A DNA stretch of 7,774 bases from Neisseriaceae bacterium (lineage in GTDB: Bacteria > Pseudomonadota > Gammaproteobacteria > Burkholderiales > UBA11063), in assembly GCA_947441745.1 (NCBI GenBank), contig CANEUJ010000075.1:1-7774 (forward strand), written 5' to 3'. Made by a program: the position numbers and the translations under genes. The notes under the pieces are model-generated. The model was not told where the DNA came from and did no database searches. It worked only from the letters and a program-made list of their open reading frames with translations. Positions 1-7,701 of this stretch are shown piece by piece (the stretch's first letter is position 1; each line of letters opens with the position of its first letter).

Positions 1-610
1 CTCGCCCACAAAACATTCCTGAATTCCATAGGTAGCTCTTAGATTCTAAATATTCGCTTGCACGTTCTAGGTTAGGTTTTTCGACAAAACGCTTTATGGA
101 ATAACCTTTAGCAATAGCGTCTTTGGTGTTAGACTCAATATAACCATAGCCTGTTTCGGGGTATTCTGGGTTGATACCAAATGTAGTTATATAGCCATTT
201 TGGGCAATTTCTTCGGCATTGTCAACAGCGGTTTTAAATGCTTCAAAATCACTGATTAAATGATCTGCAGGAAGGATGAGAATTGTCTCATTAGGGCTGT
301 AGTTTTCTGCTATAAATAAACAAGCGGCAGCTATTGCTGGAGCTGTATTTCTACCATACGGTTCAAGGATAAAATCACACGGGAGATTATTGTGATTGAT
401 TTGCTGATATTCATCTTGCATCCGAAAGTGAACTTTTTCGTTAGTAACTGTCAAAATTGCATTGACATTAGCGAGATTACTTGCTCTAATAAATGTATTT
501 TGAAGTAGGCTATGCCCATCAGCTAGTTTGATAAATGGTTTTGGGTCTAGTTGTCTTGACACTGGCCACAAACGAGAACCTGAGCCACCTGATATAATTA
601 CTGGAATCAT
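1..610 (-). CDS. manC: Mannose-1-phosphate guanylyltransferase, N-terminal part (cut by window edge)
   Basis: This enzyme makes GDP-mannose from mannose-1-phosphate and GTP in the cytoplasm, feeding synthesis of O-antigen, capsule or other mannose- or fucose-derived sugars. Reading the minus strand from the ATG at 610-608 gives 203 codons that run off the window. The nucleotidyltransferase fold is clear: the nucleotide-binding loop GGSGSRLWPVSR (residues 8-19) followed by DPKPF (22-26), EPYGRNTAPA (83-92), LILPADH (111-117), TGYGYIE (153-159), FVEKP (175-179) and WNSGMF (195-200). The start is supported by an AAGGTG ribosome site (622-617) six bases upstream and by the typical MIPVIISGGSGSRLWP opening. 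The rest of the nucleotidyltransferase domain and any C-terminal isomerase-type cupin domain lie outside the window, so a bifunctional AlgA/XanB-type protein cannot be excluded. It is divergent from hemW and functionally unrelated to the R-M genes. Confidence 0.95.
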   Translation of the reverse strand, partial: MIPVIISGGSGSRLWPVSRQLDPKPFIKLADGHSLLQNTFIRASNLANVNAILTVTNEKVHFRMQDEYQQINHNNLPCDFILEPYGRNTAPAIAAACLFIAENYSPNETILILPADHLISDFEAFKTAVDNAEEIAQNGYITTFGINPEYPETGYGYIESNTKDAIAKGYSIKRFVEKPNLERASEYLESKSYLWNSGMFCGR

Positions 611-641
611 AATTTACACCTTGAATAAGTTATTTGCAAAA

Positions 642-668
642 ATTATAAAAGTTATAGTTTATAACCAA
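642..668 (-). promoter_or_regulatory. Candidate sigma-70 promoter for manC
   Basis: On the minus strand the consensus -10 hexamer TATAAT lies at 647-642. The best -35-like hexamer is TTGGTT at 668-663, a weak match with a short 15-base spacer. Transcription would begin near 635, giving a leader of about 25 bases that includes the AAGGTG ribosome site. The -10 is perfect, but in AT-rich DNA such hexamers also arise by chance. Confidence 0.45.
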
Positions 669-811
669 TGGAAACCTTTAGCTAATACTCCTAGTAATAC
701 CAAAAATCCGCTACCATATATAGTCAGTAGCTAAATAAACTTCTAATATGTAGGATTTTATCATTTTATGAATCATTGAAATTGTTTTTTTAGCACATAA
801 ATAAAATTCCA

Positions 812-820
812 TGCTAAAAT
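812..820 (+). promoter_or_regulatory. Candidate extended -10 promoter for hemW
   Basis: TGC followed directly by TAAAAT (815-820) forms an extended -10 element. No good -35 stands at 16-18 bases upstream. An alternative is TTGAAA at 776-781 paired with TAAATA at 798-803 (16-base spacer). Either would start transcription between about 810 and 828, just ahead of the ribosome site at 844-849. No other promoter is visible before the mod and res genes, so this one may drive the whole rightward group. Confidence 0.4.
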
Positions 821-843
821 GTTACTAGAAACATTAATTTTTC

Positions 844-849
844 AAGAGA
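844..849 (+). promoter_or_regulatory. Shine-Dalgarno site of hemW, pointing at an ATA codon
   Basis: AAGAGA is the only good ribosome-binding sequence upstream of hemW. Seven bases separate it from the ATA at 857-859, exactly where a start codon would be expected. It is about 50 bases away from the first accepted start codon in frame (TTG at 902), too far to serve that codon directly. Confidence 0.5.
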
Positions 850-856
850 ATTACAA

Positions 857-901
857 ATAGATAATAATCAATATAGTTTATCTCAGTTACCACCACTGGG
901 T
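857..901 (+). other. hemW: Probable N-terminal extension of hemW, opening with ATA instead of ATG
   Basis: These 15 codons are in frame with hemW without a stop and read (M/I)DNNQYSLSQLPPLG, running into LYIHIPWC. The PPL-LYIHIPWC junction is typical of HemW N termini, which usually begin some 10-20 residues before YIHIPWC. The first codon is ATA, spaced correctly from the AAGAGA site, so the ancestral start was very likely ATG here. The frame is open upstream to a TAA at 815-817, with only ATT (833) and ATA (857) as near-start codons. Either an ATG mutated to ATA, there is a base error, or a rare non-standard start is used. Confidence 0.5.
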
Positions 902-2020
902 TTGTATATCCATATCCCATGGTGTGTAAAAAAATGCCCTTATTGCGATTTTAACTCTCATAACTCACCTACCGAATTACCAGAATCTAAGTATGTGGAT
1001 GCTTTAATTGCTGATTTGGAACAGGCATTACCACTTATTTGGGGGCGTTCTATTCGTACTATATTTATTGGTGGTGGGACACCTAGTTTATTTAGTCCTG
1101 AAGCTATAAATAAAATTTTACAAAGCGTACGAAGTCTTACACGCTTATCTCCTTTAGCTGAAATAACTATTGAAGCTAACCCAGGTACGGTAGATAATGA
1201 ACATATAGCGGGATATCATAAAATCGGGGTTAATAGAATTTCTTTCGGAGTTCAATCATTTAATGATAAGCACCTAAATGCTCTTGGGAGAATTCACGAT
1301 AGTAGTGCTGCGATTAATGCAATTACCAAAGCTAAAAAATATTTTTCACAAATTAATTTAGATATAATTTATGGCTTACCGAATCAAACATTTAATGAAC
1401 TAAAAGAGGATATAAATAAGGCTATTAGTTTTGATACCACTCATCTATCTTTTTATAATTTGACTATAGAACCAAACACTGAGTTTAATAAAAATCCTCC
1501 AAAGAATTTACCTGATAATGATTTGTGTTATCAAATGCAAGATCTAATTGTATCCAATTTATCAAATATTGGCTACTCAAGGTATGAAGTGTCGGCTTAT
1601 GCTAAAGATGATAATTTTTGTAATCATAATCTCAACTACTGGCAGTTTGGGGATTACCTAGGTATTGGTGCTGGAGCTCATTCAAAGCTTAGTTTTCATG
1701 ATAAGATAATCAGGCAAGTACGTCAAAAACATCCAAAAAGTTATATGGATGCGGTTGCTACTAATAAGCATATTATAGAGAATAAAACTGTTACCAAAGA
1801 TGAGCTTCCATTTGAGTTTATGCTAAACGCTCTACGTTTAAATTCTGGTTTTGCAACGACTTTATTTGTTGAACGAACAGGATTACCACTTGGTACTATT
1901 CTTAAACAATTAGAGATGGCACGACAAAAAGGGTTTCTTAGTCTAAAAGATGGTAAAATCCTACCAACAATCAAAGGACAAGATTTTTTAAACGATTTGC
2001 TTTTATTATTTTTGAGTTAA
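902..2020 (+). CDS. hemW: HemW, radical SAM heme chaperone-like protein (old name: oxygen-independent coproporphyrinogen III oxidase-like)
   Basis: HemW is a cytoplasmic 4Fe-4S radical SAM protein that binds heme and is thought to insert it into respiratory enzymes. It is related to HemN but is not a coproporphyrinogen oxidase. Numbering from the TTG at 902, the cluster ligands are C8, C12 and C15 in CVKKCPYCDF. HemN carries a further cysteine after the third (CxxxCxxCxC), and its absence here points to HemW. GGGTPS (57-62) is the SAM-binding glycine motif, and NHNLNYW (241-247) contains the HNxxYW signature of HemW. The C-terminal winged-helix-like part is present to the TAA at 2018-2020. 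Length is 372 residues from TTG 902, or 387 if the reading begins at 857; E. coli HemW is close to 380. TTG 902 is given only as the first accepted start codon: it has no ribosome site and removes the usual PPL-leader, so the true start is probably at 857. No terminator follows, and mod begins 41 bases later. Confidence 0.93.
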   Translation: MYIHIPWCVKKCPYCDFNSHNSPTELPESKYVDALIADLEQALPLIWGRSIRTIFIGGGTPSLFSPEAINKILQSVRSLTRLSPLAEITIEANPGTVDNEHIAGYHKIGVNRISFGVQSFNDKHLNALGRIHDSSAAINAITKAKKYFSQINLDIIYGLPNQTFNELKEDINKAISFDTTHLSFYNLTIEPNTEFNKNPPKNLPDNDLCYQMQDLIVSNLSNIGYSRYEVSAYAKDDNFCNHNLNYWQFGDYLGIGAGAHSKLSFHDKIIRQVRQKHPKSYMDAVATNKHIIENKTVTKDELPFEFMLNALRLNSGFATTLFVERTGLPLGTILKQLEMARQKGFLSLKDGKILPTIKGQDFLNDLLLLFLS

Positions 2021-2061
2021 ATGTATTGTGTTGTATTGGGTAAATTTTAAGGGTATTTTAA

Positions 2062-4671
2062 ATGAACAATAAGCAGAAATTTTTTAGTCAGTTACAAAAT
2101 TTATATGTTGGTGCAAGATTAGATGGTAAAGGTGGAATGGCTAAATTATTACAATTTAAATGCCAATATTTTGCGCAAATAAAACCATTAATTGAAGCTG
2201 AAATTAAGAAGAGCTATCCAGATATTGATGATAGTTCTCAAACTGAATTATATGAAAAACTTTATACTTTTTTTAGTAGCTATTTAACTGATGGTGGATC
2301 TATATATTTTAGTGATACTCCTGCTTATAAAAATGTATATGCTAAAGTTTATTTTGATAAAGAAGATACAGCACTATTTTATAAAACTAAAGACTTATAT
2401 TATGTAAAATCGCAAGTAATGTATCAATCGGTAGAAAACCTAACTTTTAGTAATAATGATAAGGCGATTGCGGCATATTTTGATTTTGATGCTGGAGATT
2501 ATATTCCAACTAATAATAACACCAAAGAAAAAGTATTAATTTTATTTACGGGTCTAAAAAATCGCAAATTACAGTTTAAGGTAATTGAGCAATCTCAAAT
2601 TATTAAAGATGATGAGTATAATATAATTGATTGTAAACTAAAAGGCTTGGATGAATCAAACTCGTATATTATCAAAAAGTCGAGTAATCAATTAATTGAT
2701 GAGAAGGTAGGTTTTTATGCAATAAATTACTTACAAAAAAAAGATACTAAAGATGCGGTAATTAAATTCCTAGGTGACAATGGTATTTATATTGCTGAGG
2801 AAATAGTTACTAAAGCTATAAGTATCTATAAAAAACAAAATGAGGTTGATTTTTTTATTCATAAGAATGCAAAAGGATTTCTAACCGAACAATTTAATTT
2901 GTTTATGTATAACTATCTTAGTAATGACATGGATAGCTTACTAGAACAAAAACGTTTAAATAATATCCTAAAAATCAAAAAAATTGCTTTTATAGTCATT
3001 GATTATATTGCAAAATTTGAAGATGAGCTAAAAGCTATTTGGAACAAACCAAAGTTTGTCCGAAATAGTAATTATGTAGTAACCTTAGATAAGCTATTAG
3101 CAAAAGGTTTGGATATTTCAATTTTAACGAAACACTCAGGAATAAAAGCACAAATTAAGGAATGGCAGGATTTGGGTATGGTGTCTGATGGGTTTAATAT
3201 TAACTCTATCACAGAATCAAAAGATATGTTTGAGGGTAGTAAATATAAATACCTACCCTTTGATACCAAACATTTTGATAATACTATAAAATATCAGATT
3301 TTGGGGTTGTTTGATAATTTTGATGATGAATGCGATGGAGTATTAATAAAATCAGATAACTATCAAGCACTAAACACCATAATGCCTAAATATAAAGAAC
3401 AAATAGATTTAATCTATATTGACCCACCATTTAATACGGGGAGTGATTTTTCGTATTTGGATAATTATCAAGATAGCACGTGGTGTAGTATTATGTATGA
3501 TAGGTTAAAGTTTGCTAATGCAATATTATCAGATAAAGGTAGTATTTATGTCCATTTAGATTATAGAGCCAATCACTACAATAGAATGCTTATGGATAAT
3601 GTTTTTAATTTGAATAATTTTAGAAATGAAATTATATGGGCTTATAGAACTGGAGGGAATTCACCTTCGGGTATGATGCCAAGAAAACACGATAATATTC
3701 TTTTATATTCCAAAAGTGAAAAGTTTGAATTGAAGAATATAAAAGAACGTCAATATACCGAAAAAAAATTCATGGGAAGTAGTACGGATGATTTTGGAAG
3801 AATTTACACAGATACAAATTTGAGAGATGTAATTGATGGTGTTGTAAATGTAGTTGAAAATGATAAAGTCGTCGAATATAATGCAAGAGCTGTATTAAAT
3901 TTGTCTAATGAGTTTTTTGCTTTTAATACACAAAAACCAGAAGGGTTGATTAATATATTATTTAACATTTCACAGTTGACAAATAAGTCAATGGTATTAG
4001 ATTTTTTTTCTGGTTCTGGTACAACTATTACTACTGCACAAAAAACTGGTAAAAAATGGATTGGAATTGAAATGGGGATTCATTATAATGACACATATAT
4101 TGTGAATGAAAATATTAAAGACTCAAGTATGGATAAAATAAAATTTGATATTTTAGAAGTACTATATAAAACTGATGGGAAAAATGGAGATTTATGCAAT
4201 GTAAATGCAAGAAAAGTTGGAGTGTTAGGACGCTTAAAGGAGGCATTGAATGGTAGTGGGAAGCATGAGCCTTATGGAGTAACTGATTCAGTCCATGCCC
4301 AAAAGGGAGGTGTGTTTAAATACTATGAGCTAGAACAATACGAAGATGTTTTAGATAAAGCAGTATATCAAATGACTGATAAGAGTAACCTAGCATATGA
4401 TTTTAGTAATAATGAAAAACTAGCCCATGATGGCTTAACTATTGACTACTCTGATGAAAGTAATCCGATATATTATTCGTTTGAGAAGTTATATCCTGAT
4501 ATTGATATTTGGGAAACAATTAGTAATTTTTATGGTTATAAAATTAAGAAATATGTAAGTTGTGATAAAGTAATTTATACAACTCGAGATGGTCGTGAGG
4601 TTATATTATCAAAAGATAAAATTACCTTTGATAATATGCCTGAGCTTAAATCTCTGATTTGGTGGCAATAA
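2062..4671 (+). CDS. mod: Type III-family DNA adenine methyltransferase (Mod subunit), long form
   Basis: Mod recognises the target sequence, methylates adenine with SAM, and guides the Res partner in a restriction-modification complex. The 869-residue protein has its N6-adenine methyltransferase core in beta-class order. Catalytic motif IV is DPPFNTG (454-460), followed by STW..IMYDRL. Motif X is NTQKPEG (622-628) and SAM-binding motif I is DFFSGSGTT (647-655), followed by WIGIEMG. The N-terminal 450 residues have no catalytic motif but carry blocks I recall from long Mod proteins paired with helicase-type Res: FFSSYLTDGG (70-79), DFFIHKNAKGFLTEQF (263-278) and FEDELKAIWNKPKF (319-332). The C terminus has KYYELEQYEDVL (753-764). 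It is longer than classic EcoP15I-type Mod (about 645 residues). The start is firm: an in-frame TAA ends directly before the ATG, and AAGGG (2049-2053) lies eight bases upstream. Codons in 3481-4215 favour AGA arginine and ACA threonine far more than the flanks, suggesting a swapped segment. The target sequence cannot be read from the protein. Confidence 0.93.
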   Translation: MNNKQKFFSQLQNLYVGARLDGKGGMAKLLQFKCQYFAQIKPLIEAEIKKSYPDIDDSSQTELYEKLYTFFSSYLTDGGSIYFSDTPAYKNVYAKVYFDKEDTALFYKTKDLYYVKSQVMYQSVENLTFSNNDKAIAAYFDFDAGDYIPTNNNTKEKVLILFTGLKNRKLQFKVIEQSQIIKDDEYNIIDCKLKGLDESNSYIIKKSSNQLIDEKVGFYAINYLQKKDTKDAVIKFLGDNGIYIAEEIVTKAISIYKKQNEVDFFIHKNAKGFLTEQFNLFMYNYLSNDMDSLLEQKRLNNILKIKKIAFIVIDYIAKFEDELKAIWNKPKFVRNSNYVVTLDKLLAKGLDISILTKHSGIKAQIKEWQDLGMVSDGFNINSITESKDMFEGSKYKYLPFDTKHFDNTIKYQILGLFDNFDDECDGVLIKSDNYQALNTIMPKYKEQIDLIYIDPPFNTGSDFSYLDNYQDSTWCSIMYDRLKFANAILSDKGSIYVHLDYRANHYNRMLMDNVFNLNNFRNEIIWAYRTGGNSPSGMMPRKHDNILLYSKSEKFELKNIKERQYTEKKFMGSSTDDFGRIYTDTNLRDVIDGVVNVVENDKVVEYNARAVLNLSNEFFAFNTQKPEGLINILFNISQLTNKSMVLDFFSGSGTTITTAQKTGKKWIGIEMGIHYNDTYIVNENIKDSSMDKIKFDILEVLYKTDGKNGDLCNVNARKVGVLGRLKEALNGSGKHEPYGVTDSVHAQKGGVFKYYELEQYEDVLDKAVYQMTDKSNLAYDFSNNEKLAHDGLTIDYSDESNPIYYSFEKLYPDIDIWETISNFYGYKIKKYVSCDKVIYTTRDGREVILSKDKITFDNMPELKSLIWWQ

Positions 4672-7600
4672 TGGCAAAAGCTACCAATAAAGCAACTGCC
4701 AAAGTTACTTTAGAAAAAATAGCTGGTAATTTAACCTTACCTGATACTGCTTACTATGATTTTACTACCTTTGCTGGTGATATGCGATTATTTGACTATC
4801 AAGAACAAGCGGTAACTAAAGCAACCAAGTTACTTTGTAGATATTTTAATATCGAAGATAAAAACTCGGGTAATGAGTATCTACTAGATGCTTATCTTAG
4901 AAGTACTGATTATCCATTAGATAATTTAGCTATTGAGCGTAATAATTCACTTTATCCATTGCTAGTTGATTATTTCGCAATAGATGACAATAAGTTAGAT
5001 TTTAGCCAGTTTGTAAATCGAATGAATTTTTGGATGGCAACTGGTAGTGGTAAAACTATTGTCATGGTAAAACTAATTAGTATTATATCTAAACTAATGC
5101 AAGATAAACTAATCCCCACAAAGCCGATTATGGTTCTAGCGCCAGATGATAATATCTTAAGCCAAATAGTTCAGGTGGTTAATCGTTTTAATATTTACTC
5201 CAATAATAAAATAAGCCTAGTTGACTTAAAACAAAACTGGGAACGTGATAATCAGTATATAGAATTAGACCATTTTTCTAATGGTACGACTCGGGTATAC
5301 TATTATAAATCAAATAATTTTGTTGCTGATAAAGCTGAGGTTGCAAGTAGTAAAGATGGTAAAAATATTTACTTTGATAATTATCGAAACTTAAATGGGT
5401 GGTATTTGTTTTTGGATGAGGCTCATCGAGGCGAAGATAATAAATCAAAGCGGAAAGCAATATTTAATATTTTAGCTAAGAATGGTTTTTTGTTTAATTT
5501 CTCCGCAACCTTTACTGATGATATTGATGTTTTAACAACTATATTTGATATGAATTTAGCTAAATTTTTACAGTCGGGATATGGGAAGAAGCTCTATATT
5601 TCAGAAACTGAAATTGGTGATTTATCAAACGGAACTAATCAAAAATTACTCATTGATAACGAAGACAAAGAAAAACAGAAAACTATTGCTAAAACAATGC
5701 TATTATTAGCATTGCAAAGAAAAAATGCTACTATTATAAAGAAAATAAACAGCGAACTATATCATATGCCACTAATGTTAGTTTTGGCAGGACAGGTTAA
5801 TAGTGATGATAAGGGGTTAAAACCATTTTTTAACTATCTAATTCAGATGGTGAAAAATGAATGGGATATCGATACAGCAAAGCAGGAATTAAAGCATGAG
5901 CTAAATCGTGTTGATGTTGATGGGAAGCATAGCAATTTTAAATTTGGGCTAGGTGATCGTGATCAAATTAACTCTATTTGTCTGCAAGTAGATAGTTTAA
6001 CTCCCACAGATATCTGGAGCTATGTTTTTGGTGGTAAAAAATCTACTATCGAGGTTATTACTTTTGAAAAAAATAAAGATGAAGTAGCTTTTAAGCTAAA
6101 AACTGCTGACAAGCCATTTGCATTACTTGTAATTGGTGAAGCTATTAATTGGTTAAAACATGATACCAGTGGTGCTTTTGAAATGGTAAACCGAAGCCTT
6201 GATGCCTCCTTATTTGATAATATTAATTCATCTAATAATATTTCGATGTTGCTCGGTAGTCAAATGTTTAAAGAAGGTTGGGATAGTAATCGCCCAAATA
6301 TAGTTTGCTACTTAGGAATTGGTAAAAACTCAGATAATAAAAAATATGTAATGCAAACAATTGGTAGAGGTATTCGGATTGAACCATTACCCAACCAAAG
6401 AAAACGCTTTGAGTATTGCAATAATGATAATTTATCCATTGATGAGATTGATAAGATTAGAGTTTTAGTAGATGTTTTAGAGACGGAGTTTGTCTTTGCA
6501 ACTGATAGTAAGGCAATTAATGAAATATGGTCTATAATTCAAGAGCAAGGTAGCAAAGACGATTGGAATGAAGAAATCCATAAGTATTTTACAATTAATA
6601 AAAAATTACCAAGAGAGCTTGTTGTTCCTCGTTACCAAGATAGTAAAAAACCTAATGATAATCCATTTCGTACAAATAAAGACAATAAAGCTAAATTACA
6701 AAATTATATTAATGGACAGTCAGATAAGGTGCTAGCTTTATCTAATAACCTTAATTTACGGACACTTAACAAGCTCCGTAATGATGAAAATGTTAAAACT
6801 AATAAGAATGATAAGATACCATTGTATAAACCAGAGTATATAGTTAAATTAATACATAAACATTTTAATAAGACAGAAAAAGTTATAGCAGATTTTGTAT
6901 ACTTGAATGATCAGATTAGGCATTATAAGCATATTGCAACCACTTTGACCAATGGTGAGCTTGAACAATTAGAAAAAGAGTTAAAGCAAATCATGCAAGA
7001 TGATACTAATATAGTTGATGAAAGTACACTATTAGCTCAGTTGTTGTCAAATCAAATTAGTAAAGAAGATTATGCAAAGCAATTACAAATTGCTAAGCAA
7101 TATTCATGTGAATCTAAAGAGTATAAATTTATCAACATTGTAAGTGGAATCAAAAAGCTATTTAAGCATCATTACTATCAGCCAATAGCACTATTTAAAG
7201 AGGCGTATTATGATAAGTTTAAGCATATAATTAAAGTAACATCAGAGGTAAGTTTTTTAACCTCTTTGTGTAACTATCAGCAAACTTTGAATGATAAATA
7301 TGAGTGGTGGTATTTTACCAAGGTAGATGAGACTCTTGATGGTGAAATAGGGATTGAGTATTTTGATGAAACACTTGGTACATCTCGGAAATTCTACCCT
7401 GACTTTATATTTTGGTTAAAAGAGAAACTAACGGGTAAGTTATTTATAAAATTTATTGACCCTAAGGGTGGCGAACATCAACTTAATCCATATGATAAAG
7501 CAGTTGGGTTTGAGAAAATGTTTGGAGATGAAAATCTATCCAAGACGGTTAAAGAGCAAATTAGGGATGAAAATTATCAGATTAGCTTACATTTTTACAA

Positions 7601-7679
7601 TCAAGATGAAAGTGTTTCTAGATCGTGGGAAGATAAATATAAAAAATACTGGTGTAGCTCATTAGAGCAGATTTTCTAA
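4671..7679 (+). CDS. res: Type III restriction enzyme Res subunit: DEAH-box SF2 ATPase with C-terminal PD-(D/E)xK nuclease
   Basis: Res couples ATP-driven movement or signalling along DNA to cleavage when Mod-bound sites are unmethylated. Numbering from ATG 4671 (1002 residues), the N-terminal DYQEQAV leads to Walker A ATGSGKT (123-129), DEAH (249-252), SAT (278-280), the Res-typical KEGWDS around 534-539, and motif VI QTIGRGIR (562-569). The C-terminal nuclease is KFYPDF with D911, then FIDPKGG with D930 and K932. All are intact and there is no stop or frameshift, so an active enzyme is expected. The start chosen is the ATG at 4671-4673, which shares one base with the mod stop (TAATG), implying coupled translation; GGTGG (4661-4665) could be its ribosome site. 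TTG 4659 and GTG 4662 are also in frame and would add four or three residues, but are less likely. Arginine codons are mixed (10 AGA/AGG of 30). No terminator is visible before ridA. Confidence 0.93.
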   Translation: MAKATNKATAKVTLEKIAGNLTLPDTAYYDFTTFAGDMRLFDYQEQAVTKATKLLCRYFNIEDKNSGNEYLLDAYLRSTDYPLDNLAIERNNSLYPLLVDYFAIDDNKLDFSQFVNRMNFWMATGSGKTIVMVKLISIISKLMQDKLIPTKPIMVLAPDDNILSQIVQVVNRFNIYSNNKISLVDLKQNWERDNQYIELDHFSNGTTRVYYYKSNNFVADKAEVASSKDGKNIYFDNYRNLNGWYLFLDEAHRGEDNKSKRKAIFNILAKNGFLFNFSATFTDDIDVLTTIFDMNLAKFLQSGYGKKLYISETEIGDLSNGTNQKLLIDNEDKEKQKTIAKTMLLLALQRKNATIIKKINSELYHMPLMLVLAGQVNSDDKGLKPFFNYLIQMVKNEWDIDTAKQELKHELNRVDVDGKHSNFKFGLGDRDQINSICLQVDSLTPTDIWSYVFGGKKSTIEVITFEKNKDEVAFKLKTADKPFALLVIGEAINWLKHDTSGAFEMVNRSLDASLFDNINSSNNISMLLGSQMFKEGWDSNRPNIVCYLGIGKNSDNKKYVMQTIGRGIRIEPLPNQRKRFEYCNNDNLSIDEIDKIRVLVDVLETEFVFATDSKAINEIWSIIQEQGSKDDWNEEIHKYFTINKKLPRELVVPRYQDSKKPNDNPFRTNKDNKAKLQNYINGQSDKVLALSNNLNLRTLNKLRNDENVKTNKNDKIPLYKPEYIVKLIHKHFNKTEKVIADFVYLNDQIRHYKHIATTLTNGELEQLEKELKQIMQDDTNIVDESTLLAQLLSNQISKEDYAKQLQIAKQYSCESKEYKFINIVSGIKKLFKHHYYQPIALFKEAYYDKFKHIIKVTSEVSFLTSLCNYQQTLNDKYEWWYFTKVDETLDGEIGIEYFDETLGTSRKFYPDFIFWLKEKLTGKLFIKFIDPKGGEHQLNPYDKAVGFEKMFGDENLSKTVKEQIRDENYQISLHFYNQDESVSRSWEDKYKKYWCSSLEQIF

Positions 7680-7701
7680 ACAGTTTTTTGGATTAGTATA
7701 T

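Noticed and set aside
528..734. 68-codon plus-strand reading frame covering the start of manC and the intergenic region
   Set aside because: Most of its conserved-looking part is the antisense of the manC N terminus, which matches its family strongly. There is no ribosome site and the frame shows no recognisable protein features.
677..735. Inverted 8-base arms TTTAGCTA (677-684) and TAGCTAAA (728-735)
   Set aside because: The arms are AT-rich with a 43-base loop and no T-run after them, and each is partly self-palindromic. It is neither a convincing terminator nor an operator.
1741..1974. Minus-strand reading frame inside hemW
   Set aside because: It is fully antisense to the conserved C-terminal part of HemW, with no ribosome site or recognisable motif.
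2021..2061. Possible terminator or promoter between hemW and mod
   Set aside because: No stem-loop can be formed. The TTGTGT and TAAATT hexamers are only nine bases apart, too close for a sigma-70 promoter.
2735..4009. Runs of eight A or T in mod (A8 at 2735-2742, A8 at 3761-3768, T8 at 4002-4009) as phase-variation tracts
   Set aside because: Runs of this length are expected in a 2.6-kb gene of such AT content, often from lysine or phenylalanine codon pairs. Phase-variable type III mod genes usually have longer or multi-base repeats, and the frame is intact here.
7456..7665. Second plus-strand reading frame within the end of res
   Set aside because: It lies in a shifted frame across the conserved nuclease region of Res and shows no family features.
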